NCBI RefSeq assembly: GCF_011801125.1
Contig: NZ_CP046171.1
Location: forward strand, 6,944,001-7,008,000
Length of the DNA: 64,000 bases
Reading direction: 5' to 3'
Origin: Nocardia brasiliensis
GTDB lineage: Bacteria; Actinomycetota; Actinomycetes; Mycobacteriales; Mycobacteriaceae
Shown here: in pieces, positions 26,027 through 35,695 of the stretch
How the letters are laid out: each line of letters starts with the position of its first letter
How positions within the stretch are numbered: the stretch's first letter is position 1
Notes under the pieces: model-generated
What the model was told of the DNA's origin: nothing
The model's input: only the letters and a program-made list of their open reading frames with translations
The model's database searches: none
Position numbers and translations under genes: made by a program

Positions 26027-27270
26027 GCGCCCCCGGCAGGCTGAGCGTCGTCGACGAGATCTTCCTGCGGACCCATCGCGGTCTCGGCACTCCCATTGCG
26101 CTGCAAGGGTTGTGGCGCACCGCCGAGCGGATCGATCCCGAGCTGCTCCGGCGGATCCACGCGTCGTTACGCACCGGACCGTTGGGGCGCAGGGTCGTTC
26201 GCCCGCGGGTGCCAGGGGCCCGTCGTGCCTGGCAGGTGAACACCCGCGCGCACCCGCTGGCCTGGAACCCGCGGCCGCTGTCCCCCGCCGCGCTGTTCGC
26301 CTGGGCCGACGCACAGGGCACCGGCCTCGATCCCGAGAACGGGCCCGGCTGGCGGCTGTCCGCCACGACACTGGCGGACGGGGGTTCGGTTGTCGCCCTG
26401 ACCTGTTCGCACGCGCTCGCCGACGGCCGCGCGCTCGCGCTCGCCGTGGACTGCGCGCTGGGCGGCACCGCGTTGCCCGCCGAAGTACCGGCGCCGGGAT
26501 CGGACTGGGCCGATGCCCGTGAGCAGTGGTCCACCGTCCTGCGCGGCACCGCACGCGCGTTGCGGCACGGCATTCCCGCGCGCCCGGTCGCCGCACCCGC
26601 GCGGACCGCCGCACCCATGGGGGGCGCCGCCTGCCACGGCGCGATCCTGCAGTGCGCGGCGGCCGATTGGGATCGCGCGGCGCTGGCGCACGGCGGCACC
26701 GCCAACAGTCTGTTCATCTGGTTGGTCGCGAACACACTGTGGGACAGTGGTTTTCCGGAGCCGAACCTGGAGGCGAGCTTGCCGGTCGACACCCGCGCCG
26801 AGCCACGGGTGGACAACGACCTGGCCATGACCGCGATCACCGTGCGGCGCGCGGACACGCCCGCATCGATCCGCGCGCACGCCCGCGCCGCCTACGAACA
26901 CCGAATGTCCAGTCCGGGCGGCATGCCCGAGGAGCTGCTCCAGGTCGTCCCCGATCGCTGGGCGTACGCGCTGTCCAAGGGCGCCGGAGAGCGAGACATC
27001 TTGTGCTCCAACATCGGAACGCTGCCCGCCACGCTCCGTGCGCTCGGCACGCATCGCTGCGCCGGTGTCGCCGCACGCGCCATCCACCCCGGCCTCGACA
27101 CCGCGCGGCTGCCGCGGACCCGCCTGTCCGGCTATCTGTGCCGCATCGCCGACGACTACGTCGTCGCGCTGGTCGGGCTCGACCCGGCGCTGATCGAATC
27201 CGACGGCGCCCTGGCCGATTCGGTGCTGCGGACCGCCGCGCACGTCGCGTTGCCCGTGCGGACGTGGTGA
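26023..27270 (+). CDS. Condensation-domain-like (HxxxDG) acyltransferase, unknown substrate
   Basis: A 415-residue protein starting with GTG in a 4-nt overlap with the crotonase stop. It has the acyltransferase signature HALADGRALAL (HxxxDG) near residue 130 and a later pattern ILCSNIGTLPATLRALG that recalls the central strand-swap region of the condensation / wax-synthase / PapA superfamily. SLPVDTRAEPRVDNDLAMTA fits the bridging segment. No carrier domain is attached. It probably transfers an acyl group between a CoA thioester, possibly made by its operon partner, and an unknown acceptor such as an alcohol or lipid. Family placement is from motifs only. Confidence 0.75.
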   Translation: MSAPGRLSVVDEIFLRTHRGLGTPIALQGLWRTAERIDPELLRRIHASLRTGPLGRRVVRPRVPGARRAWQVNTRAHPLAWNPRPLSPAALFAWADAQGTGLDPENGPGWRLSATTLADGGSVVALTCSHALADGRALALAVDCALGGTALPAEVPAPGSDWADAREQWSTVLRGTARALRHGIPARPVAAPARTAAPMGGAACHGAILQCAAADWDRAALAHGGTANSLFIWLVANTLWDSGFPEPNLEASLPVDTRAEPRVDNDLAMTAITVRRADTPASIRAHARAAYEHRMSSPGGMPEELLQVVPDRWAYALSKGAGERDILCSNIGTLPATLRALGTHRCAGVAARAIHPGLDTARLPRTRLSGYLCRIADDYVVALVGLDPALIESDGALADSVLRTAAHVALPVRTW

Positions 27271-27277
27271 TCGGCGC

Positions 27278-28480
27278 TCATTCCGTCGCGTCGATGTCGT
27301 GCGCGGTGAGCGCGGCGGCGAACAGCTGTGCGTGATCGGGCCGGTTGGGGTCGTAGCCGGTGACCGCGGCGATCCGGTTGAGCCGGTAGTTGAGCGTATT
27401 GCGGTGCACGACAAGGGCGGCCGCGGCCTGCTGGCGGTTGTAGTCGTTGTCGATCAGCGCGCGTAACGCGTCGAGCAGGTGGGCCTGGTCGCGCAGCGGG
27501 GCCAGCAGCGTGAGCAGCCAGGTCCGCGCGGGCCCCGGCCGGGCGAGCTGATACTGCAACGCCAGGTCGGCCATCCGGTACACCGCGCTCGGACGCCGCA
27601 GTTGGTAAGCGAGCCTGGCGATCTCACCGGCCTCCTCGACCGCCGCCGGAATCTCCGCGACATCGGCGGCGATCGCGAAGCCCGCCACCGTGCGCACGCC
27701 CGCACCCTGTGCGACCCGGCTGACGAAGGTGTCCAGCGCCGCCTCGGCCTCGCCGTCCAGGCCGGGCACCAGCAAGACCCCGCCGCCACGCTCGACGGTG
27801 CTCAGCGCCCGGTCGGACACCGCGTCGATCTCCGCTTGCACGATGCGCAGCACCGGCCGGTTCCCGCCCGCCGCATCGGACTCGGCCAGCCGGAAGACCA
27901 GCACGCGGAAGCCGCCGTCGAGCGAGATGCCGAACCGCTCGGCCAGCAGGTCGGCGGGTGTGCCGTGCACCAGCGCCTGCGCCACCGCGCGCTTGGCTTC
28001 CCGCTGCTCCCAGTGCAGGTCTTGGCGCTCGCGCAGGTACGCGCTAGCCACGCCCGGCGTGACGGCACCGAGATAGCCGAGCAGGTACGGCACCGCGGCC
28101 AGCAACTGATCACGCTGCGCGGGCGCGGTCGCCGCGGCGGCGACCGAGTTCCACGCCGCGATCGCGGCGTGGTGATACACCGAAAGCACCGTGTCCAAAG
28201 GGATCCCGGCCCTGGCCCGGCGCACCGCGATGTCGATCAGCTCGGAGAGCTCCTCCTTGTCCGGCGGACGGCGATCCGACAGCGACCGTAGGAACAGGCG
28301 CAGGTTGGCCTCCGCGGCCTGCGGCAGGTCGTCCATGGAGTCGGCGGGCAACGCCCGGTAGTAGGGCACCGCGTTGAGGACCTCGGTCAGGAGGTCACGA
28401 GTCACTTCGGGCAACGCCGACCGGATGTATCTCGACAGGTCGTCCAGCGCGGTGGCATCGGTGCGAGGAGTCACCTGCAC
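27278..28480 (-). CDS. PucR/CdaR-type helix-turn-helix transcriptional regulator
   Basis: A 400-residue regulator. Residues ~10-165 are a helical RsbRD-like sensor region (SALPEVTRDLLTEVLNAVPY). The middle ~190-320 is a GGDEF-like fold typical of the family (FRVLVFRLAESDAAGG). The C-terminal PucR HTH is LRALIDNDYNRQQAAAALVV, HRNTLNYRLNRIAAVTGYDP. It converges on the acyltransferase gene with a 7-nt gap. Its upstream region carries GTTTG-CACAGA-CAAAC (28484-28499), a possible autoregulatory site. The target is unknown. Confidence 0.88.
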   Translation of the reverse strand: MQVTPRTDATALDDLSRYIRSALPEVTRDLLTEVLNAVPYYRALPADSMDDLPQAAEANLRLFLRSLSDRRPPDKEELSELIDIAVRRARAGIPLDTVLSVYHHAAIAAWNSVAAAATAPAQRDQLLAAVPYLLGYLGAVTPGVASAYLRERQDLHWEQREAKRAVAQALVHGTPADLLAERFGISLDGGFRVLVFRLAESDAAGGNRPVLRIVQAEIDAVSDRALSTVERGGGVLLVPGLDGEAEAALDTFVSRVAQGAGVRTVAGFAIAADVAEIPAAVEEAGEIARLAYQLRRPSAVYRMADLALQYQLARPGPARTWLLTLLAPLRDQAHLLDALRALIDNDYNRQQAAAALVVHRNTLNYRLNRIAAVTGYDPNRPDHAQLFAAALTAHDIDATE

Positions 28481-28615
28481 ATTGTTTGCACAGACAAACC
28501 CTTTCGCACAATAGCTGCAAGGTAACCAACTCAGTTAGTGCATGCGAACAAGGTGGCATCCCGTCCGATGCACAAATATCGCTCGGCTATCCCGTCGCCC
28601 GAACAATGACTCAGG

Positions 28616-29323
28616 TCATAGGACGACATTCGCGCGTATGGGCGTCAGCGGGCGGTCGGCCCGTTCGCGCACATCCGCGGGCACCTCGATGCCGGGATCC
28701 AGGTCGGCCGAGCCGATCGGGGTATCCCAGACCTGGCGCACCGGCAGCACGCCGGCCCACACACCGCCGGCTTCGACGTCGGCTGGATCGTCGTTGGGCC
28801 CGCCCGACCTGACCTTCACCGAGGCTTCGGTGAGATCGAGGGCGAGCACCATGGTGGCGGCCAGTTCCTTCTTGCTCGGCGGCCGCACGCGCGACCAGGC
28901 GCCCGGTGCGGCGTGCTCGGTGATCACCTCGAGCGCGCGCACCCGCCGCGCCGGATCGGTGATCTCCACCGCGCGGCCGTGCACCACCGCCGAGCGGTAG
29001 TTCATCGAGAAGTGCATCGCCGAACGGGCGTAGACGATCCCGTCGACCAGGGTGACGGCGACCGACACGGGCCCGGCCAAGGCCGCGCGCAAATTGCCCG
29101 CACCGGTGGAGCCGTGCAGGTAGAGGGTGTCGCCCGCGCGTCCGTAGATGGTGGGCAGCACCACCGGCGCGCCGCCGAGCAGCACGCCGAGATGGCAGAC
29201 CAGACCGGCGTCGAGCACCGCGTCGAGTTCGGCCCGATCGCCGCGCGCCCGCTCCTTCGAGCGCGTCACGGTACTGCGCGGGGTGGGCGAGAGCGGGGTG
29301 CGAACATCGGCTGAGCGGGTCAT
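28616..29323 (-). CDS. Pyridoxamine 5'-phosphate oxidase-fold FMN-binding family protein
   Basis: A 235-residue split-barrel flavoprotein of the Pyridox_ox_2 / NimA-like group: LDAGLVCHLGVLLGGAPVVL, PTIYGRAGDTLYLHGSTGAG, SVAVTLVDGIVYARSAMHFS, MNYRSAVVHGRAVEI. Members bind FMN or heme and reduce small molecules; few are true PdxH. It is divergent from a MocR regulator 79 nt away, a common pairing in actinobacteria that suggests control by pyridoxal-phosphate-linked signals. The substrate is unknown. Confidence 0.87.
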   Translation of the reverse strand: MTRSADVRTPLSPTPRSTVTRSKERARGDRAELDAVLDAGLVCHLGVLLGGAPVVLPTIYGRAGDTLYLHGSTGAGNLRAALAGPVSVAVTLVDGIVYARSAMHFSMNYRSAVVHGRAVEITDPARRVRALEVITEHAAPGAWSRVRPPSKKELAATMVLALDLTEASVKVRSGGPNDDPADVEAGGVWAGVLPVRQVWDTPIGSADLDPGIEVPADVRERADRPLTPIRANVVL

Positions 29324-29402
29324 ATGATCAGGATCGGGCGCGCAGTGGCATTATCAAAGTGCCAATTCTACGAAATTTGCGCAGTCCACTTTGGAGTCAC
29401 CC

Positions 29403-30770
29403 GTGCTCGACGATCTCCCCCTCGAACTCGACCGCGCGCGGCCCGCACCGCTGTCGGTCCAGGTCGCCGCCGGGTTGCGCGCCGCGGCGACCAACGGCCT
29501 GCTGCGCGGCGGCGACCGGCTGCCGTCCTCGCGATCGCTCGCGATCCGGCTCGGGGTGAGCCGCACCGTGGTGGCCGCCGCCTACGACCAACTGCACGCC
29601 GAGGGCTGGATCGACGGCAAGCGCGGTTCCGGCACCTACCTGACCACCACGCCCCCGGCCGCACCCGTACGCCCGCTCGCCGCGGGCACGGCCGACACCG
29701 ACCCGGAACTGCTCGACCTGGAACCCGGCGCGCCGTGTGTGGAAACCATCGACCGTGCGGCGTGGCGGCGGGCCTGGCGCGGCGCGGCGGACCTGTCGCC
29801 GCTGACGCGCCGGGATCGCGGAGGTGAGCCGCAGTACCGCGCGGCGATCGTCGAACATCTGCTGCGCCACCGCGGTCTCGGCGCGGGCAGCGACACCACG
29901 TTGCTCGCCACGGCCGGAACCAGCGCCGCGGTGGGCGAACTCGCCGCCGCACTGCTGCGACCGGGTGACGCGGTGGCACTCGAGGATCCCGGGTATCACC
30001 GCGCCGCAGGCGCTTTCGCGGCGGCGGGGGTCACCGTGCTACCGGTTCCGGTCGATGCGCACGGGCTGCGGGTGGATTTGCTGCCACGACACATCAAGGC
30101 GGTGTATTGCACTCCGGCGCACCAGTTTCCGCTGGGTCCACGCATGCCTGCGGCCCGCCGCGTCGCGCTCGTCGAGCATGCCAGGCGGCACGGCCTGCTG
30201 ATCATCGAAGACGACTACGACGGCGAATTGCGTTACGACACCGCACCTTTGCCACTGCTGGCGGCGATGGCGCCCGACGTCGTGGTGCACCTCGGCACCA
30301 CGAGCAAGATCCTCGCGCCGAGCCTAGGCGTCGGCTGGCTGGTCGCCGCGCCCGCGATCGCCGCCGCGGTGCTCGCGCACCGCGATCGCACCGGGACCTG
30401 CCCGAGCCCGGCGGGCCAGCAGGTGTTCGTTTCGCTGGCCGCGCAGGGCGATCTGGCCAGGCACCTGCGCAGGCTGCGCCGCGAACTACCGCCGCGACGG
30501 GCGCTGGTGGTGGCCGAGCTGAGCAACCGCGGGCTCGACATCCTCGGCGACGCCGCGGGCACGCACGTGGTGGTGCCGCTGGCTTCGGCCGAGGCGGAGG
30601 AGCGCGGCGTCGCGCTGGCTCGCGCGCAGGGCGTCGCGCTGGACGGATTGGCCCGCTACCACCTCGGCCCGCGACGACACTTCGGTGTCGCGCTCGGCTA
30701 CACCGCGCTGCCTATGCCCGAGCTGGCCGCGGGCGTCCGGATCGCCGCCGACTGCCTCGCGCGGTCGTAG
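29403..30770 (+). CDS. MocR (PdxR-like) GntR/aminotransferase-fusion regulator
   Basis: A 455-residue regulator. Residues ~15-75 are a GntR winged helix (PLSVQVAAGLRAAATNGLLR, GGDRLPSSRSLAIRLGVSRT). Residues ~100-455 are a fold-type I aminotransferase domain with the PLP-binding pattern IEDDYDGELRYD and the Schiff-base Lys in HLGTTSKILAPSLGVGW. Such proteins sense PLP or an amino compound. I chose GTG 29403, preceded by GGAG at 29392-29395; TTG 29391 is an alternative. It is divergent from the FMN-binding protein; the interval contains TGGCATTATCAAAGTGCCA (29346-29364), an imperfect palindrome that may be its site. Confidence 0.9.
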   Translation: MLDDLPLELDRARPAPLSVQVAAGLRAAATNGLLRGGDRLPSSRSLAIRLGVSRTVVAAAYDQLHAEGWIDGKRGSGTYLTTTPPAAPVRPLAAGTADTDPELLDLEPGAPCVETIDRAAWRRAWRGAADLSPLTRRDRGGEPQYRAAIVEHLLRHRGLGAGSDTTLLATAGTSAAVGELAAALLRPGDAVALEDPGYHRAAGAFAAAGVTVLPVPVDAHGLRVDLLPRHIKAVYCTPAHQFPLGPRMPAARRVALVEHARRHGLLIIEDDYDGELRYDTAPLPLLAAMAPDVVVHLGTTSKILAPSLGVGWLVAAPAIAAAVLAHRDRTGTCPSPAGQQVFVSLAAQGDLARHLRRLRRELPPRRALVVAELSNRGLDILGDAAGTHVVVPLASAEAEERGVALARAQGVALDGLARYHLGPRRHFGVALGYTALPMPELAAGVRIAADCLARS

Positions 30771-30780
30771 CATGGTCGGC

Positions 30781-31026
30781 ATGACCGAACAGGACGTTCT
30801 GGCACGGATCAAGGCGCTGGTCGAGCAGGAGCACAAGCTCCGCGCGCAGGCCACCAAGGGTGAGCTCGACCCCAAGACCGAACGCAGGCAGCTCGCCGAG
30901 CTCGAGGTGATGCTGGACCAGGCGTGGGACCTGTTGCGGCAGCGCAGGGCGCGGATCGACCAGGGCGTGTCCCCGGACGGCGCCGAACCGAGTTCCCCCG
31001 CACAGGTCGAGGGCTACCTGCAGTAG
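30781..31026 (+). CDS. DUF2630 family small protein
   Basis: An 81-residue, strongly charged, helical protein: MTEQDVLARIKALVEQEHKL, RAQATKGELDPKTERRQLAE, then LDQAWDLLRQRRARID. The length and this sequence are usual for DUF2630, a widespread actinobacterial family of unknown role. It starts 10 nt after the MocR gene and ends 8 nt before the oxidoreductase, so it is co-transcribed. Confidence 0.85.
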   Translation: MTEQDVLARIKALVEQEHKLRAQATKGELDPKTERRQLAELEVMLDQAWDLLRQRRARIDQGVSPDGAEPSSPAQVEGYLQ

Positions 31027-31034
31027 CCGCGACG

Positions 31035-32468
31035 ATGTCGAGCGAAGCGAGCGAATACGACGTAATCGTGATCGGGGGCGGACCGGCGGGTGAGAACGCC
31101 GCCGCCTACGCGATCGCGGGCAGTGCGCGCACCGCCGCGATCGTGGAACGCGAACTCGTCGGCGGCGAATGTTCCTACTGGGCCTGCGTGCCCAGCAAGG
31201 CGCTGCTGCGGCCGGGCCACGTGCTCGACGCCGCGCGGGCGATGGACGGGATCACCGCCACCGGCCTCGACGTCGCGGCCGTGCTGCGCCGCCGCGATTC
31301 GTTCGCCGGGCACGACGACACCTCCCAGGTGAAGTGGGCCGAGGACAACCGGATCGACGTGGTGCGCGGCACCGGACGCCTCGCGGGCCAGCGCCGGGTC
31401 GAGGTCGACGGCCGAGTGCTGACCGCGCGGCACGCGGTGGTGCTCGCGACCGGTACCACCGCGCACGTGCCCGATGTCCCCGGCTTGCGCGAGGCACTGC
31501 CGTGGATCTCCCGCGACGCCACCAACCTGCACGAGGTCCCCGACCGGGTGGCCATCATCGGCGGCGGGGTCGTCGCCTGTGAGGCAGCGACCTGGCTCGC
31601 CGCGCTCGGCGCGCAGGTCAGCCTGATCGTGCGCGGCGGCGGCGTGCTGGCCTCGGCCGAACCCTTCGCGGGCGAACGCGTCGTCGCGGAGCTCACGAAG
31701 CGCGGCGTGCGCGTCCTACCGCACACGGTTCCGACGCACGTGCGGCGTCCCGACGAGAAGGACACCGGCGAGGGCCGGATCCACGGCGGTCCGGTCACTG
31801 TGGGACTACACGGGCCGCAAGGGGATGCCGAACTCGAGGTCGACGAGATCATCGTCGCCGCGGGACGCGCACCCGCCACGGCGGGGCTCGGGCTGGACTC
31901 GGTCGGCCTGCCGGACGGCTATGTCGAGGTCGACGACCAGCTGACCGCGCGCGGCGTGGACGGCAACTGGCTGTACTGCGTGGGCGACCTGAACCATCGC
32001 GCCGCGCTCACCCACATGGGCAAGTACCAGGCCAGGGTGTGTGGCGAGGTGATCGCGGCCAGGGCCGAGGGCCGCCCGCTCACCGCCGCGCGGTACACCG
32101 CGAGCGCCGATCACGCGCAGGTCCCCCAGGTGGTATTCACCGCGCCGGAGGTGGCCTCGGTGGGACTCACCGAGGCGGCCGCGCGCGCCGCGGGCCACGC
32201 GGTGGAAACGGTCGAACTGGATATCGCCGTGGCCGGATCCTCGTTGGCGCGCAACGACTTCGCGGGCCACGCCAAGCTGGTCCTCGACGCCGCCTCGGAC
32301 ACGCTGCTCGGCGCCACCTTCGTCGGACCGGAGATGGGCGAGCAGCTGCACGCGGCCACCATCGCGGTGGTCGGCAAGGTGCCCCTGGCAACCCTGTGGC
32401 ACGCGGTACCCGCATTCCCCGCGGTGAGCGAGTTCTGGTTACGTCTGTTGGAGGCCCGCCGCTCGTAG
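31035..32468 (+). CDS. FAD/NAD(P)-dependent disulfide oxidoreductase (Lpd/mercuric-reductase-like)
   Basis: A 477-residue class I pyridine nucleotide-disulfide oxidoreductase. FAD motif VIVIGGGPAGENAAAYAIAG; redox-active pair in VGGECSYWACVPSKALLRPG (CxxxxC); NAD(P) motif VAIIGGGVVACEAATWLAAL; second FAD site WLYCVGDLNH; dimerisation domain with AVPAFPAVSEFWLRLL carrying the His of the HxxP...SE pattern. It could be a dihydrolipoamide dehydrogenase paralogue, a mycothione-type reductase or another disulfide reductase; lone location points to a thiol-redox rather than a dehydrogenase-complex role. Confidence 0.9.
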   Translation: MSSEASEYDVIVIGGGPAGENAAAYAIAGSARTAAIVERELVGGECSYWACVPSKALLRPGHVLDAARAMDGITATGLDVAAVLRRRDSFAGHDDTSQVKWAEDNRIDVVRGTGRLAGQRRVEVDGRVLTARHAVVLATGTTAHVPDVPGLREALPWISRDATNLHEVPDRVAIIGGGVVACEAATWLAALGAQVSLIVRGGGVLASAEPFAGERVVAELTKRGVRVLPHTVPTHVRRPDEKDTGEGRIHGGPVTVGLHGPQGDAELEVDEIIVAAGRAPATAGLGLDSVGLPDGYVEVDDQLTARGVDGNWLYCVGDLNHRAALTHMGKYQARVCGEVIAARAEGRPLTAARYTASADHAQVPQVVFTAPEVASVGLTEAAARAAGHAVETVELDIAVAGSSLARNDFAGHAKLVLDAASDTLLGATFVGPEMGEQLHAATIAVVGKVPLATLWHAVPAFPAVSEFWLRLLEARRS

Positions 32469-32481
32469 CTAGCATCGGTGG

Positions 32482-33999
32482 ATGGTGGCATCGACAGATA
32501 TCCGGACCGCCGACGGAGTAGTCCGCGGTCGTCGTGGCCGCCGCGTTTTACGCTGGCGGTCCCTCCCCTACGCGGCCCCTCCGGTGGGCGAGTTGCGTTT
32601 TCGCGCCCCGCAACCGGTGACCCCGTGGACCGGGGTGCGCGAGTGCACCGAATTCGGGTTCGCCGCAATGCAGCACCGCGCAGGCGCGCGGATCGGACCA
32701 CGGCACTTCCAGGCCACCGACGAGGACGCGCTGACGTTGAACGTCACGGTGCCCGCCACCGCGTCGACCACGCCGCGCCCGGTGCTCGTCTTCATCCACG
32801 GCGGCGGCTATCTCATCGGCACCTCGGCGCTCGGACTGTATTCCGGCGCCCGGCTGGCATTGCGCGGCGACGTGGTCATGGTGTCGTTGAACTATCGGCT
32901 CGGCGCGTTCGGCTACCTGGATTTCGGTGAATTCAGCACGCCGGAGCACACTTTCGAGTCGAACCTGGGCCTGCGCGATCAGGTCGCCGCGCTGCGCTGG
33001 GTACGAACCAACATCGCGGCCTTCGGCGGCGACCCGGACAACGTGACGATCTTCGGCGAATCCGCAGGCGCACACGCGGTCTTGAGCCTGCTCGCCACTC
33101 CGGCCGCGAAAGGGCTCTTCCACCAAGCTATTTCGCAGAGCCCGCCGGCGGATTGGGCGATGACCGCCGAGGCTGCCCGCGTCTTCGCGCGCCGGTGCGT
33201 CACCGAACTCGGCGCCACACCGCAGAACGCCGCAGAGACCCTGCGCACCGCGAGCGCCAACGCGATCCGGCGCGCTGTCGATCGCACCGGCGGCCGGGTA
33301 GTGCGCGAGCATCGCGGTCTGTTCCCGGTCGCGCCGGTGGTGGACGGCGAGTTCCTACCGCAGGCGCCGATCGAGGCGATCATCGACGGCAACGCGCACC
33401 GGGTGCCGCTGATCATCGGCACCAACCGGGACGAGGGCACCCTGTTCGCCAAGTTCGCCGACTCGCTGCCGACCACGCCGCGGCGACTACGGGCCGCGGT
33501 CGGCTCCGCCGCCGCCGAATCCCGCATCGCCGCCGCCTATCCCGGCTATCCGGGCGCGCGGGCCGCGGTGCGCGCGGGCGGTGATTTCGTCTTCTGGCGG
33601 CCGTCGGTCCGCGTGATGGCGGGGCACAGCAGGTACGCGCCCACCTACGCCTACCGCTACGACTTCGCCCCGCGCGCGCTGCGCCTCATCGGCCTCGGCG
33701 CCTCGCACGCCACCGATCTCGTCCCGGTCTTCGGTGGCGGCGACGCCTCATTCGGCTTCGCCTTCACCGCGGCGGGCGGGCGGCGCGGACTGCAGGCCGT
33801 GACGCGCCAGTTCCAGGACAACTGGCTGGCCTTCGCGCGCACCGGCGCACCGCTGCCGTCCTGGCCGCCCTACACCGAGGACCGCCGCACCACGCTGATC
33901 ATCGACTGCCCCACACACCTGGAGCACGACCCAGACAAAGCCAAACGCCTTGCCTGGCAAGACATCCGAATTCCCACCCTGCACGAGCAGGCTACTTGA
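32482..33999 (+). CDS. Carboxylesterase, type B
   Basis: A 505-residue alpha/beta hydrolase of the carboxylesterase/cholinesterase family. It shows the oxyanion-hole motif VFIHGGGYLIGTSALG, the family signature LGLRDQVAALRWVRTNIAAF, the nucleophile elbow FGESAGAHAV, the acid region near IIGTNRDEGTLF, and the His in GASHATDLVPVFG. There is no signal peptide, so it acts in the cytosol on an unknown ester. It lies 13 nt after the oxidoreductase gene and overlaps the convergent glycosylase by 8 nt. Confidence 0.92.
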   Translation: MVASTDIRTADGVVRGRRGRRVLRWRSLPYAAPPVGELRFRAPQPVTPWTGVRECTEFGFAAMQHRAGARIGPRHFQATDEDALTLNVTVPATASTTPRPVLVFIHGGGYLIGTSALGLYSGARLALRGDVVMVSLNYRLGAFGYLDFGEFSTPEHTFESNLGLRDQVAALRWVRTNIAAFGGDPDNVTIFGESAGAHAVLSLLATPAAKGLFHQAISQSPPADWAMTAEAARVFARRCVTELGATPQNAAETLRTASANAIRRAVDRTGGRVVREHRGLFPVAPVVDGEFLPQAPIEAIIDGNAHRVPLIIGTNRDEGTLFAKFADSLPTTPRRLRAAVGSAAAESRIAAAYPGYPGARAAVRAGGDFVFWRPSVRVMAGHSRYAPTYAYRYDFAPRALRLIGLGASHATDLVPVFGGGDASFGFAFTAAGGRRGLQAVTRQFQDNWLAFARTGAPLPSWPPYTEDRRTTLIIDCPTHLEHDPDKAKRLAWQDIRIPTLHEQAT

Positions 34000-34861
34000 G
34001 CAGCCGCGACATCCTGCGGTCGGCCAGGATCTTGCCGCCGGTCTGGCAGGTCGGGCAATACTGGAAGGACCGCTCCGCGTAGGACACCTCGCGGACGGTG
34101 TCACCGCAGACCGGGCACGGCAGACCGGTTCTGGCGTGTACCCGCATGCCGGAACGCTTCTCGCCCTTGAGCCGGGCGGCGTCCTGGCCGACCGAGCGCT
34201 GCACCGCGTCGGTCAGCACGGCGCGCATCGCCGCGTACAGTTCGGCGACCTTGTCCGCCGCAAGGGTTTTGGTGTTGGCGAACGGCGAGATCCGCGCGGT
34301 GTGCAGGATCTCGTCGGAGTAGGCGTTGCCGATGCCCGCGATCAGGGTCTGGTCGACGATCGCGGTCTTGATCCGCTGCGCGGCGCCGCGCAAGATCTCG
34401 GCGAACTCCTGCTCGGTCACCTCGAGCGCGTCGGGTCCGAGCCGGGCGATGCCGGGGACCAGCTTCGGGTCGTCGACGAGGTACACCGCGAGGCGCTTCT
34501 TGGTGCCCGCCTCGGTGAGGTCGATCGCGGGCGTCGCGCCCTCCGGGGTGAAGAAGTGCACGCGCAACGCCAGCGGGCTCTTGCCACCCGGCTTCGGCGG
34601 CGTCTGGCTCGGTTCGTCGATCCAACGCAGCCAGCCGCCGCGGGACAGGTGCGTGATCAACCACAGCCCGCCGCAGTCCATGCCGAGGAACTTCCCCCAG
34701 CGCCCCGCACCGGTGACATCGCGGCCGGACAGTGCGGTCACCGGCGGATCGTAGGTCTTCACGGCGCTCAAGGCCGCGACATCAACACGCCCCACCACGG
34801 CGCCGACCGCATGTTCCCGCAGGAACTGCGCCAACGCCTCCACTTCAGGTAGTTCGGGCAC
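33992..34861 (-). CDS. Fpg/Nei family DNA glycosylase
   Basis: A 289-residue base-excision repair enzyme that removes oxidised bases. After Met removal the N-terminus is PELPEVEALAQFL, with catalytic Pro1 and Glu2. The helix-two-turn-helix region includes LIAGIGNAYSDEILHTARIS. The C-terminal zinc finger is CPVCGDTV...YCPTC (C-x2-C-x16-C-x2-C). The lesion loop differs from classical Fpg, so this is likely a paralogue such as mycobacterial Fpg2/Nei-like. It reads away from cobF, 54 nt downstream of that gene's stop. Confidence 0.92.
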   Translation of the reverse strand: MPELPEVEALAQFLREHAVGAVVGRVDVAALSAVKTYDPPVTALSGRDVTGAGRWGKFLGMDCGGLWLITHLSRGGWLRWIDEPSQTPPKPGGKSPLALRVHFFTPEGATPAIDLTEAGTKKRLAVYLVDDPKLVPGIARLGPDALEVTEQEFAEILRGAAQRIKTAIVDQTLIAGIGNAYSDEILHTARISPFANTKTLAADKVAELYAAMRAVLTDAVQRSVGQDAARLKGEKRSGMRVHARTGLPCPVCGDTVREVSYAERSFQYCPTCQTGGKILADRRMSRLLK

Positions 34862-34914
34862 ATGCCAAGGCTACCGGCGGGCACCGACATCAGCAGGCCG
34901 GTCGAGCGCGCCGG

Positions 34915-35652
34915 TCAACCGCGACGCAACAGGTAGACGTCCATGATCCAACCCTTTTCCGCACGCAACCGGGCCCTGCGCTCGACGATCCGCTGTTCGA
35001 CCTCCCGCAGCGGGCCCGCGATCAACGTCTCGTCCGGCATCCCGAGGTAGGCGCCCCACCAGATGTGCACATCGGTGCCGGGCACCTCGGTGAACGAGCA
35101 GTCGCCGTCGAGCATCACCACCGCGGCATCGGCCAGTCCCTCCTCACGCAGCCGCCTGCCCGTCGTGATGCGCACCGGCTCACCGATCCCGTGCAGCACC
35201 ATGCGATGCCGCGCGGCCAGCGCCTGCACGCTGGTGACACCGGGAATCACCTCGTAGTCGAACCGCACGGCACCGCGGGCGAGCACCCGTTCGATCATCC
35301 GCAACGTGCTGTCGTAGAGCGACGGATCACCCCACACCAGGATGCCGCCGACCCCGTCGGCCACGACGAAGGCCGCCTCCAGCAGCGCGGCCCTGCGCTC
35401 GTGCCAGTCCTCGACCACGCCCCGATAGTCGGCGGGCGCGCGGTCGCGCGGCGGATCGGCGATCTCCACGATCCGGTACGGCCGTTCGGCGTGTTCGGCC
35501 AGAATCGCGGTGCGCACGTCGACCAGCTCCTGTTTCTCGGCGCCCTTGCCGATTACGAAGAACACGTCCACCTGCCGCAGCGCCTTGACCGCCTGCATCG
35601 TCACCTGGTCGGGATCGCCCGCACCGATGCCGATCACCGAGAGCTTCTGCAT
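34915..35652 (-). CDS. cobF: Precorrin-6A synthase (deacetylating) CobF
   Basis: A SAM-dependent methyltransferase of aerobic cobalamin synthesis that methylates C-1 of precorrin-5 with loss of acetate. The 245-residue protein begins [20 protein letters not shown], the tetrapyrrole methylase motif, and has [40 protein letters not shown] and a terminal [14 protein letters not shown] typical of CobF. The ATG at 35652 fits the family N-terminus. It stands alone, with no other cob genes in view, and is divergent from thyA. Confidence 0.93.
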   Translation of the reverse strand: MQKLSVIGIGAGDPDQVTMQAVKALRQVDVFFVIGKGAEKQELVDVRTAILAEHAERPYRIVEIADPPRDRAPADYRGVVEDWHERRAALLEAAFVVADGVGGILVWGDPSLYDSTLRMIERVLARGAVRFDYEVIPGVTSVQALAARHRMVLHGIGEPVRITTGRRLREEGLADAAVVMLDGDCSFTEVPGTDVHIWWGAYLGMPDETLIAGPLREVEQRIVERRARLRAEKGWIMDVYLLRRG

Positions 35653-35695
35653 GCGCCGAGCTTGCCAAACACGACAAAGACTAGAGTCGGCAGGC

